Source: Pararhizobium sp. IMCC3301 (GTDB lineage: Bacteria > Pseudomonadota > Alphaproteobacteria > Rhizobiales > GCA-2746425). Taken from it: DNA of 64,000 bases. The notes beneath the pieces are model-generated. The model had not been told where the DNA came from and made no database searches. It saw nothing but the letters and a program-made list of their open reading frames with translations. Both the position numbers and the translations under genes were made by a program. Below are positions 56,298-64,000 of the stretch, piece by piece. The stretch is from the NCBI RefSeq assembly GCF_030758315.1, contig NZ_CP132336.1, forward strand, positions 4,245,001-4,309,000. The letters are read 5' to 3'. Within the stretch, counting starts at the first letter, position 1, and each line of letters starts with the position of its first letter.

Positions 56298-57380
56298 ATG
56301 ATTCTTCTCGTTTTCTTTGTGTCGCTGGCGATTGGCGTTTCCTTTCTGTGTTCGATTCTGGAAGCCGTTCTGCTCAGCGTAACTCCGTCCTATCTGGCCG
56401 CGCTGGAAAATACGCGGCCCGTTCTTGCAGCGCGGATCGCGCGGCTGAAAGAGGACATTGACCGACCCCTGGCGGCGATTCTTACGCTGAATACAATTGC
56501 CCATACCGTTGGCGCGGCAGGGGCCGGCGCTCAGGCTGCGGTGGTGTTCGGCGATGCCTCGCTCGGCGTGTTTTCAGCGGTTCTGACTTTTCTGATTCTG
56601 GTGCTGTCTGAAATTATTCCCAAAACGCTTGGAGCAACCTATTGGAGTGCACTGATTCCGGTAGTCTCGCGGATATTGCCGCCGCTCATCTGGGCTTTGT
56701 GGCCGCTGGTGAAAATGTCGCAGATCCTGACAAAATTTCTGTCGCGCGGACACAAGCGGCATGTCATCAGCCGTGAGGAACTATCCGCTCTGGCGACAGT
56801 CGGGGCACGGGAAGGGGTTGTCGACGCAAGCGAAACACGCATTGTCCAGAACCTGCTGCGGTTTGACGCATTGACCGTGTCTGACATCATGACGCCGCGA
56901 ACAGTTGTCTATGCGCTGCCGCAGACGACGAAAATCGCCTCCTTGCTGGACGATCTGGAGGCCATCCGCTTTTCGAGAATTCCGATTTATGAAGAGACAG
57001 TTGACCAGGTCACCGGTTTTGTTCTCAAGACCGAAATTCTGATCAAGGCGGTGCAGGACAAGCTCGACATCCCGGTTTCCGACCTGCGCCGGGATCTGAC
57101 CCATATTAATGCGACGATGCATCTGCGGGAATTGTTTGAGTTGTTGTTGGAAAATGACCGCCATATTGCGCTCGTGGTTGACGAATTTGGCGGCACCGCC
57201 GGTATCGTCACATTGGAGGATGTTGTGGAAACCTTGCTGGGTCTGGAAATTGTGGATGAGGCAGACACAATAGAAGACCTTCAGGCACAGGCACGCAAGC
57301 AGTGGGAAGAACGCGCCGCAGGCCTTGGTCTGCTCACAAAGACCCCCGACGCTGCCATACCGGAAAACACCGAGCTCTAA
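56298..57380 (+). CDS. CNNM/CBS domain protein (hemolysin C/CorC-like)
   Basis: A 360-residue membrane protein. The DUF21/CNNM domain spans four N-terminal segments (MILLVFFVSLAIGVSFLCSI is the first; LSEIIPKTLGATYW holds the family EIIPK motif). A CBS pair follows (VSDIMTPRTVVYALP and FSRIPIYEETVDQVTGFVLK), then the end of the second CBS domain with VVDEFGGTAGIVTLEDVVET. Such proteins are linked to magnesium/cobalt efflux. I chose the ATG at 56298, where the first membrane helix begins. No C-terminal transporter-associated domain follows the CBS pair. Confidence 0.9.
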   Translation: MILLVFFVSLAIGVSFLCSILEAVLLSVTPSYLAALENTRPVLAARIARLKEDIDRPLAAILTLNTIAHTVGAAGAGAQAAVVFGDASLGVFSAVLTFLILVLSEIIPKTLGATYWSALIPVVSRILPPLIWALWPLVKMSQILTKFLSRGHKRHVISREELSALATVGAREGVVDASETRIVQNLLRFDALTVSDIMTPRTVVYALPQTTKIASLLDDLEAIRFSRIPIYEETVDQVTGFVLKTEILIKAVQDKLDIPVSDLRRDLTHINATMHLRELFELLLENDRHIALVVDEFGGTAGIVTLEDVVETLLGLEIVDEADTIEDLQAQARKQWEERAAGLGLLTKTPDAAIPENTEL

Positions 57381-57397
57381 AACGGAGATCTGCTGAA

Positions 57398-59482
57398 ATG
57401 TCTGCAATTCGCAACAAACACATTACATATCAGGGACTTGTCATTGTTGCTTGTCTGCTGGTTGCACCGGGAGCTTTTGCGGCCGGCGAGGGTCCGGCGA
57501 TTATTGATCGCTGGGTGGCAGAGTCAGACGCCTTTTCGTTTTTTGAGTTGTCTTACCAGGGATTGAGCTATGATGAGGCCACCGACGTGACAACGGTGAC
57601 CGGCCTGAAAGCGGTCTTTACCCCCGAACTGGCGGCTCCTTCGTTGGACGAAGTAGACGCTCTTCATGTCAGCTACACCTTCGAAGCCCCGATGTTGCGC
57701 TACACTGGCCTGACCGAGAACGCCAGCAGCTATCTTGCCGAACTGATTATCGCCGAGGAAATCGGTTTCTCGCTTTCCATTGACGATAGCCCCAACGACG
57801 ACTCTGACGACGGCGATGGCACGGTTCCCGGTGGTGAGACCCGCGGCAGCTATAATGGCATGGTTGTGCGTGGTGCAAAGTGGGCCAAACTGCCTGACAT
57901 CGTGAATGATCCGAAAAAACCGATATCGAAATACTATCCGTTCTTTGCCGCCCTGGCTGATGTGAATTTCGGATCATTTGCCATTGCCGGAGCGCAAAGC
58001 GCGCAGCAATTGGACGACGACACCTTGTTGATATCCGAGTACGGGCCGATGGTCGCGGGTGAGGTCAAAGCCAGTAATTTTTCCAGCGTAACAGTTGATG
58101 GCATGACCATCAGGACCGCCGCACGGCCGGATTCCGACCAGACAGATGCGGAACCATTTGATCTGACCATCACCCGGCTCGAAAGCAAGGGCTATAATAT
58201 CGGCACCTTCCTGCGCCAGTTTGACCCTGATCTGCCGGCCAGCCAGCGTGACACACCGTTCAAACCGTTGCTCGACAGATTCGCGGTTCTTGGCAGTAAA
58301 CTGAGCGGCCGTGAAGGTATGACCGTCACACTTGATGAAGTCTCTTACACAGACATAGGTATTCGCCCGTCAGCTCAACCATTGCTGGCGCAGGCCGACG
58401 AATTCTATCTGAAGGCTGCCGAGGAGGGATCGGAGCCGGAAGATGAAACCATAGTGCGAGCGGTCGCCTCGCTCTATTCGATGTTTCGCCTCGGCGCGTT
58501 CGAGATGAGCGGCCTCAAACTGGATGATATCGAGGCCGAAGACCTAACCAAAATAACCGCTGAACTGGATAATTTCCGCATCGCGGATTTATGGTCCGGC
58601 GGGCTGGGTGAACTGTCGGCGAAAGGTTTGAATGTTGAGCGGTTTGGCGATGCCGTGCGCACGGATGTGTTTCAGATCAGGGATGTGGGTTTCCCCACGC
58701 TGGACGCCTTGCTGGATGCTGAACGCGCTTACGAAGAAAACGACATTCGCGCAATAATTGCTGCCCTGCCGACACTGGGACTGATCGAGTTCCTTGGTGT
58801 TGATATTAATGTAGTGGGTGGGACGCGTTTGAAAATGGACGTGAACCGTCTGGAAATGGCGAACTTCATCGAACGTATTCCGACCAAAGTCACGTCAACA
58901 CTTGAAAATCTGCAAATCGCAGTTGCCAGTCTGGAAGAAGGCAGCAGACAGATCTTTGAAAGAATGGGCTATGAGCGGCTCAATGTATCCTATTCACTTT
59001 CCCTGGTGTGGAATGAAGCAAGGGAAGTGTTGTCGCTGATCAGCCGCAACGCTCTTGAAGATGGCGGATCGCTGGACGCGGATCTGGAAATTGGCGGTAT
59101 CCCCCGAAGCGTTTTCGAAAATCCTGAAACCGCACAGAATGTGTTGGCATTGCTTACCTTCAATGCCGCCTCGGTCGTGTTTGACGACAATTCGCTTCTG
59201 GACCGCGCGGTGACGGCAGCAGCAGAGCAGCAGGGCAAAGCACCCGACCAGTTGAAACAGGAAGTTGTGGGAGCGCTGCCATTTCTGCTGGGAGCACTCA
59301 ACAAACCGGATTTCGTCGAGAATGTTGGAACAGTGGTTGCCAAACTGCTGGACGAAGGCGGTGCCTTGAAAGCGACCGCCAAACCCGGCGCGCCAGTTTC
59401 CATGATGCAGGTCATTGCCGGTGGTGCCACAGCGCCGGGCACACTGATCGATCTGTTGGAAATCGAGGTCACTGCGGAATAG
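57398..59482 (+). CDS. Secreted protein of unknown function
   Basis: A 694-residue protein with a Sec signal peptide (hydrophobic VIVACLLVAPGAFA, cleavage before AGEGPAI). I recognise no catalytic family. The mature chain alternates beta-rich segments and acidic stretches (DDSPNDDSDDGDG near residue 130) and has long helical sections later, a pattern reminiscent of periplasmic lipid-transport or autoassembly proteins but not convincing. GGAGA lies nine bases before the ATG. It follows the CNNM gene by 17 bases, so the two are probably cotranscribed. A strong hairpin follows the stop. Confidence 0.75.
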   Translation: MSAIRNKHITYQGLVIVACLLVAPGAFAAGEGPAIIDRWVAESDAFSFFELSYQGLSYDEATDVTTVTGLKAVFTPELAAPSLDEVDALHVSYTFEAPMLRYTGLTENASSYLAELIIAEEIGFSLSIDDSPNDDSDDGDGTVPGGETRGSYNGMVVRGAKWAKLPDIVNDPKKPISKYYPFFAALADVNFGSFAIAGAQSAQQLDDDTLLISEYGPMVAGEVKASNFSSVTVDGMTIRTAARPDSDQTDAEPFDLTITRLESKGYNIGTFLRQFDPDLPASQRDTPFKPLLDRFAVLGSKLSGREGMTVTLDEVSYTDIGIRPSAQPLLAQADEFYLKAAEEGSEPEDETIVRAVASLYSMFRLGAFEMSGLKLDDIEAEDLTKITAELDNFRIADLWSGGLGELSAKGLNVERFGDAVRTDVFQIRDVGFPTLDALLDAERAYEENDIRAIIAALPTLGLIEFLGVDINVVGGTRLKMDVNRLEMANFIERIPTKVTSTLENLQIAVASLEEGSRQIFERMGYERLNVSYSLSLVWNEAREVLSLISRNALEDGGSLDADLEIGGIPRSVFENPETAQNVLALLTFNAASVVFDDNSLLDRAVTAAAEQQGKAPDQLKQEVVGALPFLLGALNKPDFVENVGTVVAKLLDEGGALKATAKPGAPVSMMQVIAGGATAPGTLIDLLEIEVTAE

Positions 59483-59491
59483 GACGGCCCG

Positions 59492-59520
59492 AATGCTGCT
59501 CCGGCGAGCGGAGCAGCATT
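59492..59520 (+). terminator. Intrinsic terminator between convergent genes
   Basis: AATGCTGCTCCG pairs perfectly with CGGAGCAGCATT (12 bp) around the loop GCGAG, followed by GTTGT. It sits ten bases after the secreted-protein stop and 10 bases before the terC stop, so it probably serves both directions, though the T-run is weak. Confidence 0.65.
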
Positions 59521-59530
59521 GTTGTCAGCG

Positions 59531-60289
59531 CTATGAGCTTTGCATACTGGCTTCGCGTTTTTTGCGTTTGGAGCGGCGCGACAGCATATTCAGCCCCTCG
59601 ATGGCCGCAGAGAACGCCATTGCTGCATAGACGTATCCTTTCGGAACCTTGACGCCAAATCCTTCGGCAATAAGGGTCATGCCGATCATCAGCAGGAATC
59701 CGAGGGCGAGCATGACAATCGTCGGGTTCGCGGCAATGAAACGTGCCAGCGGATTGGCGGCAAGCAGCATCAACAGAACGGCCACGACGACGGCGATTAC
59801 CATCACAGGAATATGCGGTGTCATGCCGACTGCGGTGATTATGCTGTCGATTGAGAACACCACATCCAACAATAATATCTGACCGATTGCGGCTGTGAAG
59901 GTCATGCTTAGTGTCCGTGAATCGAACATATCCGGTGTCGGTTCCGGGTCAACAGAGTGGTGAATTTCCTTGGTCGCCTTCCACACCAGAAACAGGCCAC
60001 CGGCAATCAGAATGAGGTCTTTCCAGGAAAAGCCCTGATCGAACAACTCAAACACCGGCGTTGTCAGCTTGACGATCCAGGCGACGGCGCTGAGCAGTAG
60101 CAGGCGCAGGATGAGAGCCAGACCGATGCCGAGTTTTCGCGCCCGGTCGCGCTGGCCTTCAGGCAGCTTGTTGGTCAGAATCGAGATAAACAGAAGATTG
60201 TCTATGCCCAGAACGACCTCCATCACAATCAAAGTGATCAGCGAGACCCAGACAGCCGGGTCTTGAAACAGGGTGATGAGATTTTCCAT
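59531..60289 (-). CDS. TerC-family membrane protein
   Basis: A 252-residue membrane protein with about seven helices. [19 protein letters not shown] near the start and [13 protein letters not shown] carry the acidic residues of the TerC family, and [15 protein letters not shown] lies between. TerC relatives are linked to tellurium resistance or manganese efflux during protein export. The exact cation is not readable. It is monocistronic and convergent with the secreted-protein gene. Confidence 0.92.
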   Translation of the reverse strand: MENLITLFQDPAVWVSLITLIVMEVVLGIDNLLFISILTNKLPEGQRDRARKLGIGLALILRLLLLSAVAWIVKLTTPVFELFDQGFSWKDLILIAGGLFLVWKATKEIHHSVDPEPTPDMFDSRTLSMTFTAAIGQILLLDVVFSIDSIITAVGMTPHIPVMVIAVVVAVLLMLLAANPLARFIAANPTIVMLALGFLLMIGMTLIAEGFGVKVPKGYVYAAMAFSAAIEGLNMLSRRSKRKKREASMQSS

Positions 60290-60560
60290 TCATGTCTTCC
60301 AGTATACGTTGTGAGTGGCGGTTATTATGCTAGCGGAAGGGCGTTACAGTGAGGTGTCATAGCGGTAAACTGCGAAATAATAAATTGTCTGTCCGGTGTT
60401 CCCCGCTTGGTCTGTGGTTTGGCTTGTGTTATCTGGCTGAAATCCAGCAACAATGGACAGATGTCCGCCCCCGCATCCCAAAGGGTAATCGTCCGAAAAC
60501 CGGTTTGGTTCCCAAAGACGCTAACCACACCACGCTCAACCCATGAAAAAGGTCAAGCCC

Positions 60561-61871
60561 ATGTCCGTAAGTTCAGATCCCGCACAATCCGATCTTTTCT
60601 CCGGTTTCTTTTCGAAAAATCTGTCAGAAGCAGACCCGGCCATAGCCGATGTCATCGCCCGCGAACTGGGGCGGCAGCAGCATGAGATCGAACTGATCGC
60701 TTCGGAAAACATTGTGTCCCGCGCGGTTCTGGAAGCCCAGGGATCGGTGCTGACCAATAAATATGCGGAAGGTTATCCCGGGCGGCGCTATTATGGCGGC
60801 TGCGAGTTTGTCGATATTGCCGAAACTCTGGCCATAGACCGGGTTAAACAGCTTTTCGATTGCGGTTTCGCCAATGTTCAGCCGAATTCCGGCAGCCAGG
60901 CCAATCAGGCGGCATTTCTGGCGCTGCTGCAGCCCGGTGACACGATTCTCGGCATGAGCCTTGATGCGGGCGGACATCTGACCCACGGGGCACGGCCCAA
61001 TCTGTCCGGCAAATGGTTCAACGCAGTTCAATATGGTGTCGAGGCCGATAGCCATCTGATTGATTTTGCGCAGATCCGCGAATTGACCCTCCAGCACCAG
61101 CCAAAATTGATAATCGCCGGCGGGTCGGCCTATTCCCGGATTATCGATTTCGCCAAATTTCGCGAAATCGCCGATGAGGTTGGTGCCTATCTGATGGTCG
61201 ATATGGCCCACATTGCCGGGTTGGTGGCGGGCGGCTTGCATCCAAGCCCGTTCCCGCATGCCCATGTTGTCACGTCCACCACGCACAAAACGTTGCGCGG
61301 ACCGCGGGGCGGTCTGGTGCTGACCAATGACGAAGCCATCGCCAAGAAAATCAATTCTGCAGTGTTTCCCGGATTGCAGGGCGGTCCGCTGATGCATGTC
61401 ATTGCCGGTAAGGCAGTGGCCTTCGGTGAAGCCCTGAGTGATGACTTCAAGAGTTACATGCGCGCCGTCGCCGACAATGCAAAGGTCCTTGCAGCCAGTC
61501 TGACGGAAGAAGGTCTGGCGATCGTTTCCGGTGGAACTGACAATCATTTGATGCTCGTTGATCTGCGACCAAAAAATGTCACCGGCAAGGTTGCGGAAGC
61601 AGCGCTGGAGCGGGCCAACATCACCTGTAACAAGAATGGTGTCCCCAACGACCCTGAAAAGCCGACCATAACATCCGGTATTCGGCTGGGCACGGCAGCG
61701 GCCACAAGCCGGGGTTTCGGTGTGGCCGAATTTCGAGATGTCGGAAAGCTGATTGTCGAGGTTCTGGATGGAATCGCCGCAAATGGCGAGGACAGCAATG
61801 CAGATATTGAAGCCGGCGTGAAGACAAAGGTTCTGGCGCTGACAGACCGCTTCCCGATTTACCAGGGCTAG
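60561..61871 (+). CDS. glyA: Serine hydroxymethyltransferase
   Basis: A 436-residue PLP enzyme that interconverts serine and glycine, supplying one-carbon units. [56 protein letters not shown] and the PLP lysine in [18 protein letters not shown] are diagnostic. I chose the ATG at 60561 because AAGG sits eight bases upstream; an ATG six codons earlier has no ribosome site. It is followed within seven bases by nrdR, a conserved alphaproteobacterial order. Confidence 0.96.
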   Translation: MSVSSDPAQSDLFSGFFSKNLSEADPAIADVIARELGRQQHEIELIASENIVSRAVLEAQGSVLTNKYAEGYPGRRYYGGCEFVDIAETLAIDRVKQLFDCGFANVQPNSGSQANQAAFLALLQPGDTILGMSLDAGGHLTHGARPNLSGKWFNAVQYGVEADSHLIDFAQIRELTLQHQPKLIIAGGSAYSRIIDFAKFREIADEVGAYLMVDMAHIAGLVAGGLHPSPFPHAHVVTSTTHKTLRGPRGGLVLTNDEAIAKKINSAVFPGLQGGPLMHVIAGKAVAFGEALSDDFKSYMRAVADNAKVLAASLTEEGLAIVSGGTDNHLMLVDLRPKNVTGKVAEAALERANITCNKNGVPNDPEKPTITSGIRLGTAAATSRGFGVAEFRDVGKLIVEVLDGIAANGEDSNADIEAGVKTKVLALTDRFPIYQG

Positions 61872-61877
61872 CCGGTC

Positions 61878-62363
61878 ATGCGTTGTCCCTATTGCGGTGC
61901 TGACAATACACAGGTCAAGGATTCCAGGCCCACCGAAGACAATACCACGATCCGCCGGCGCCGCATTTGTGTGGATTGCGGCGGGCGTTTCACCACATTT
62001 GAACGCATTCAGTTGCGTGAACTGACAGTGCTGAAAAAAAGCGGCCGGCGCGCGCCGTTCGACCGCGACAAGCTGGTGCGATCCGTTCAGGTGGCAACGC
62101 GCAAACGCGATGTCGAACCGGAACGCATCGAGCGTCTGGTGTCTGGCATCGTGCGGCGTCTGGAAAGCCGCGGGGAGCCGGAAATCAACGCCGATGAAAT
62201 CGGCACGATGGTCTTGAAAGCGCTCAAGCATCTCGACGATGTAGCCTATGTGCGCTTTGCATCGGTTTATCAGAACTTCCGTGAAGCAAAAGACTTCTCC
62301 AGTTTTCTTGGTGACATGGAAGAAGATGCGCAGGACAGCGGAGATGATGACAGAGACAGTTGA
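61878..62363 (+). CDS. nrdR: Transcriptional repressor NrdR
   Basis: A 161-residue zinc-ribbon and ATP-cone protein that represses ribonucleotide reductase genes when dATP is high. The ribbon is [15 protein letters not shown] with the second pair in [15 protein letters not shown]. The ATP cone includes [20 protein letters not shown]. No nrd gene is present in this window. Confidence 0.96.
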   Translation: MRCPYCGADNTQVKDSRPTEDNTTIRRRRICVDCGGRFTTFERIQLRELTVLKKSGRRAPFDRDKLVRSVQVATRKRDVEPERIERLVSGIVRRLESRGEPEINADEIGTMVLKALKHLDDVAYVRFASVYQNFREAKDFSSFLGDMEEDAQDSGDDDRDS

Positions 62364-62393
62364 TCCACCGTCCTGTCTGCGCGATCGAACATC

Positions 62394-63428
62394 ATGACAA
62401 GCCCGGTTTCCAACCTCGATCTGCGCTTTGCCGCCGCTGCACTGCGCTTTGGCAGGCGGCATGAAGGCCTGACCAGTCCAAATCCGTGTGTTGCCGCTAT
62501 CGTGGTGCGCAAAACCGGCGATGCGTATCACGTGGTCGGTCGTGGTGTGACTGGCCCAGACGGCCGCCCTCATGCCGAGGCGCAGGCCTTGCTGCAGGCC
62601 GCGGCGGAGGCAGTAGGGGCAACCCTTTATGTCACCCTGGAGCCGTGCAGCCATCATGGCATGACGCCGCCCTGTACGGACGCCATTTTGAGCAGCGGTA
62701 TTGCCCGGGTCGTGGCCTGTACGGCAGATCCCGATCCGCGTGTTGCGGGGGCTGGATTTGCCCGGCTCAAAGCCGCCGGTGTGACAGTCGTGACCCCTGT
62801 ACTGGAACCCGCAGCGCGTCGCTTTCACGCCGGCCACATCGCGGCAAGGCTGGGTCTGGGACCTCATGTGGTGTTGAAACTGGCGGTATCATCCGATGGC
62901 ATGATCGGTTTGGCCGATGCCGGACAGGTCGCGATTACCGGGCCGGAAACCTGGAATTATGTGCATGCCCTGCGTGCAGCCAGCGATGCCATCCTGGTTG
63001 GTGTTGGCACGATTATCAGTGACGATCCCTCTCTGACCTGCCGCTTGCCCGGTCTTGCCGGGCGCTCGCCATTGCGCGTCGTGCTGGATTCAGGCAATCG
63101 TCTGCCGGCAAACGCCGCAATACTGCAGGATCAGTCAATCGCCGAAACCCGCATTTTCGAGGGTCGGTCCTGCGAGCAGGTGCTGGAAGTTCTGGCGCGG
63201 CAGGGCATCCAGACGGTGATGATAGAGGGCGGTGCCCGGGTCGCCCGCGCTTTTCTCAAAGCCGGGTTGGTGAATGCATGCCATTTGATCCGGTCCCGTG
63301 ATAGTTTCATCGGCAGCGGCGGAGTGGCGGCTCCGCTGGAATTGATCCTGGATGCTGATCGGTTTGAAGAGATTGACAGCAGGCAACTGGGTGCAGACCG
63401 TCTGACCCTGCTTTGGCGAAAGGGCTGA
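62394..63428 (+). CDS. ribD: Bifunctional riboflavin biosynthesis deaminase/reductase
   Basis: A 344-residue enzyme of two domains. The N-terminal deaminase has the zinc site in RPHAEAQALLQAAAE and TLEPCSHHGMTPPCTDAI. The C-terminal reductase carries VLKLAVSSDGMIG and ILVGVGTIISDDPSLTCR. It performs the second and third steps of the pathway and is followed by riboflavin synthase, two bases after its stop. Confidence 0.95.
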   Translation: MTSPVSNLDLRFAAAALRFGRRHEGLTSPNPCVAAIVVRKTGDAYHVVGRGVTGPDGRPHAEAQALLQAAAEAVGATLYVTLEPCSHHGMTPPCTDAILSSGIARVVACTADPDPRVAGAGFARLKAAGVTVVTPVLEPAARRFHAGHIAARLGLGPHVVLKLAVSSDGMIGLADAGQVAITGPETWNYVHALRAASDAILVGVGTIISDDPSLTCRLPGLAGRSPLRVVLDSGNRLPANAAILQDQSIAETRIFEGRSCEQVLEVLARQGIQTVMIEGGARVARAFLKAGLVNACHLIRSRDSFIGSGGVAAPLELILDADRFEEIDSRQLGADRLTLLWRKG

Positions 63429-63430
63429 AC

Positions 63431-64000
63431 ATGTTCACTGGTATTGTGAGCCATATCGGCGCGATCACGGCAATTGACACGTTGCCAGAGGGGCGTCGCT
63501 TTCAGATCAGTGCCGATCTGGATTACAGCACCCTTAAGATCGGCGCTTCAATTGCCCATAGCGGTGTCTGTCTGACCGTAACTGAATTGGATCCCGCCTC
63601 TCAGCGCTACACCGTGGAAGCCTGGGAGGAAGCGCTTCGCCTCACCACAGCGGGCAACTGGACTGTCGGAAGCCGGGTCAATCTGGAACGCGCCCTGAAA
63701 GTTGGCGATGAACTGGGTGGCCACATCGTATCGGGACACATTGATGGAAAAGCCGAAATCACAGCCATTACCGGGGAGGGGGATGCGACCAGATTTGTGC
63801 TGCGTGCACCGGAGCCCCTGGCGAAATTCATTGCGCCGAAAGGCTCGGTTGCGCTAGATGGCACCTCGCTGACCGTCAACCGCGTTTCAGAGGCGCATTT
63901 CGACGTGCTGCTGATCGCCCACAGCCTGGCCGTTACCACATGGGGAACGCGCGTCACGGGCGATGACGTTAATTTGGAAGTCGACACCATGGCCCGTTAT
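63431..64000 (+). CDS. ribE: Riboflavin synthase alpha chain, partial
   Basis: The first 190 residues of riboflavin synthase, cut by the right edge. MFTGIVSHIGAITAI opens the first of two lumazine-binding domains. SHSGVCLTV-like AHSGVCLTVTEL, DELGGHIVSGHIDGKAEI and the start of the second domain with GSVALDGTSLTVNRV are typical. It dismutates dimethyl-ribityllumazine to riboflavin. A ribH and nusB gene probably follow beyond the window, as in related genomes. Confidence 0.94.
   Translation, partial: MFTGIVSHIGAITAIDTLPEGRRFQISADLDYSTLKIGASIAHSGVCLTVTELDPASQRYTVEAWEEALRLTTAGNWTVGSRVNLERALKVGDELGGHIVSGHIDGKAEITAITGEGDATRFVLRAPEPLAKFIAPKGSVALDGTSLTVNRVSEAHFDVLLIAHSLAVTTWGTRVTGDDVNLEVDTMARY

Noticed and set aside
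60624-62867. Very long open frame (747 codons) on the minus strand opposite glyA, nrdR and ribD
   Set aside because: It is antisense to three unmistakable conserved genes and its translation has no domain resemblance; GC-rich codon bias on the coding strand keeps the opposite frame open.

Overview
This 64-kb window is a moderately GC-rich chromosomal segment from an alphaproteobacterium, most likely of the order Hyphomicrobiales (Rhizobiales). The evidence is gene order and families: rpoZ-rsh-DUF2062-pdxJ-acpS-lepB-rnc-era-recO, glyA-nrdR-ribD-ribE, hemB with an LdtR-type MarR regulator and a DUF6163 protein, an Omp2b-like porin, a PutA without its own DNA-binding domain next to a divergent Lrp regulator, and many TRAP transporters. 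I found no tRNA, rRNA or CRISPR array.

Layout. 1-1.3 kb: start of a TRAP transporter operon (minus strand). 1.8-4.4 kb: an apparently intact IS701-like element with a 5-bp target duplication and a passenger gene, followed by wreckage of IS5-, IS256- and HD-GYP-type genes. 4.6-6.2 kb: a DUF1007/NicO metal-uptake pair lying between two IS5-like remnants. 7.0-12.6 kb: a tightly coupled six-gene catabolic operon (isopropylmalate-dehydrogenase-like enzyme, Gfo/Idh oxidoreductase, FadR-type regulator, metallo-beta-lactamase-fold hydrolase, OtnK kinase, OtnC decarboxylase) that looks like a four-carbon sugar-acid pathway; the TRAP operon at the left edge is a candidate importer. 12.6-16.8 kb: Lrp/PutA proline catabolism. 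16.8-20 kb: a TPR-sulfotransferase and UDP-glucose dehydrogenase. 20-23.1 kb: a porin set between clusters of palindromic dispersed repeats. 23.5-24.7 kb: an unusual SET-domain-like protein. 25-28.7 kb: cysD-cysNC-cysQ (PAPS synthesis and PAP removal).

28.9-35 kb holds small membrane/HhH proteins, an alpha/beta hydrolase, a lytic transglycosylase, dapA, smpB and a family-5 uracil-DNA glycosylase. 35.5-43.7 kb is the conserved housekeeping block from rpoZ to recO. 43.7-49.3 kb is a second catabolic island: aconitase-X small and large subunits, a complete TRAP transporter and a divergent GntR/HutC regulator with a near-perfect 20-bp dyad between them; it is followed by a sulfatase pseudogene reduced to its two ends. 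49.8-64 kb is core again: parC, a protein-tRNA transferase, RDD protein, hemB, ldtR, a CNNM/CBS protein, a secreted protein of unknown function, terC, glyA, nrdR, ribD and the start of ribE, which runs off the right edge.

The most interesting items are the tetronate-type operon with an unusual first enzyme, the SET-domain-like protein in a bacterium beside the sulfate-activation operon, the palindromic repeats whose hairpin arms change in a compensatory way, and the gathering of PAPS-making, PAPS-using and UDP-glucuronate-making genes around the porin. Functions are inferred from sequence recognition only; no database search was run.
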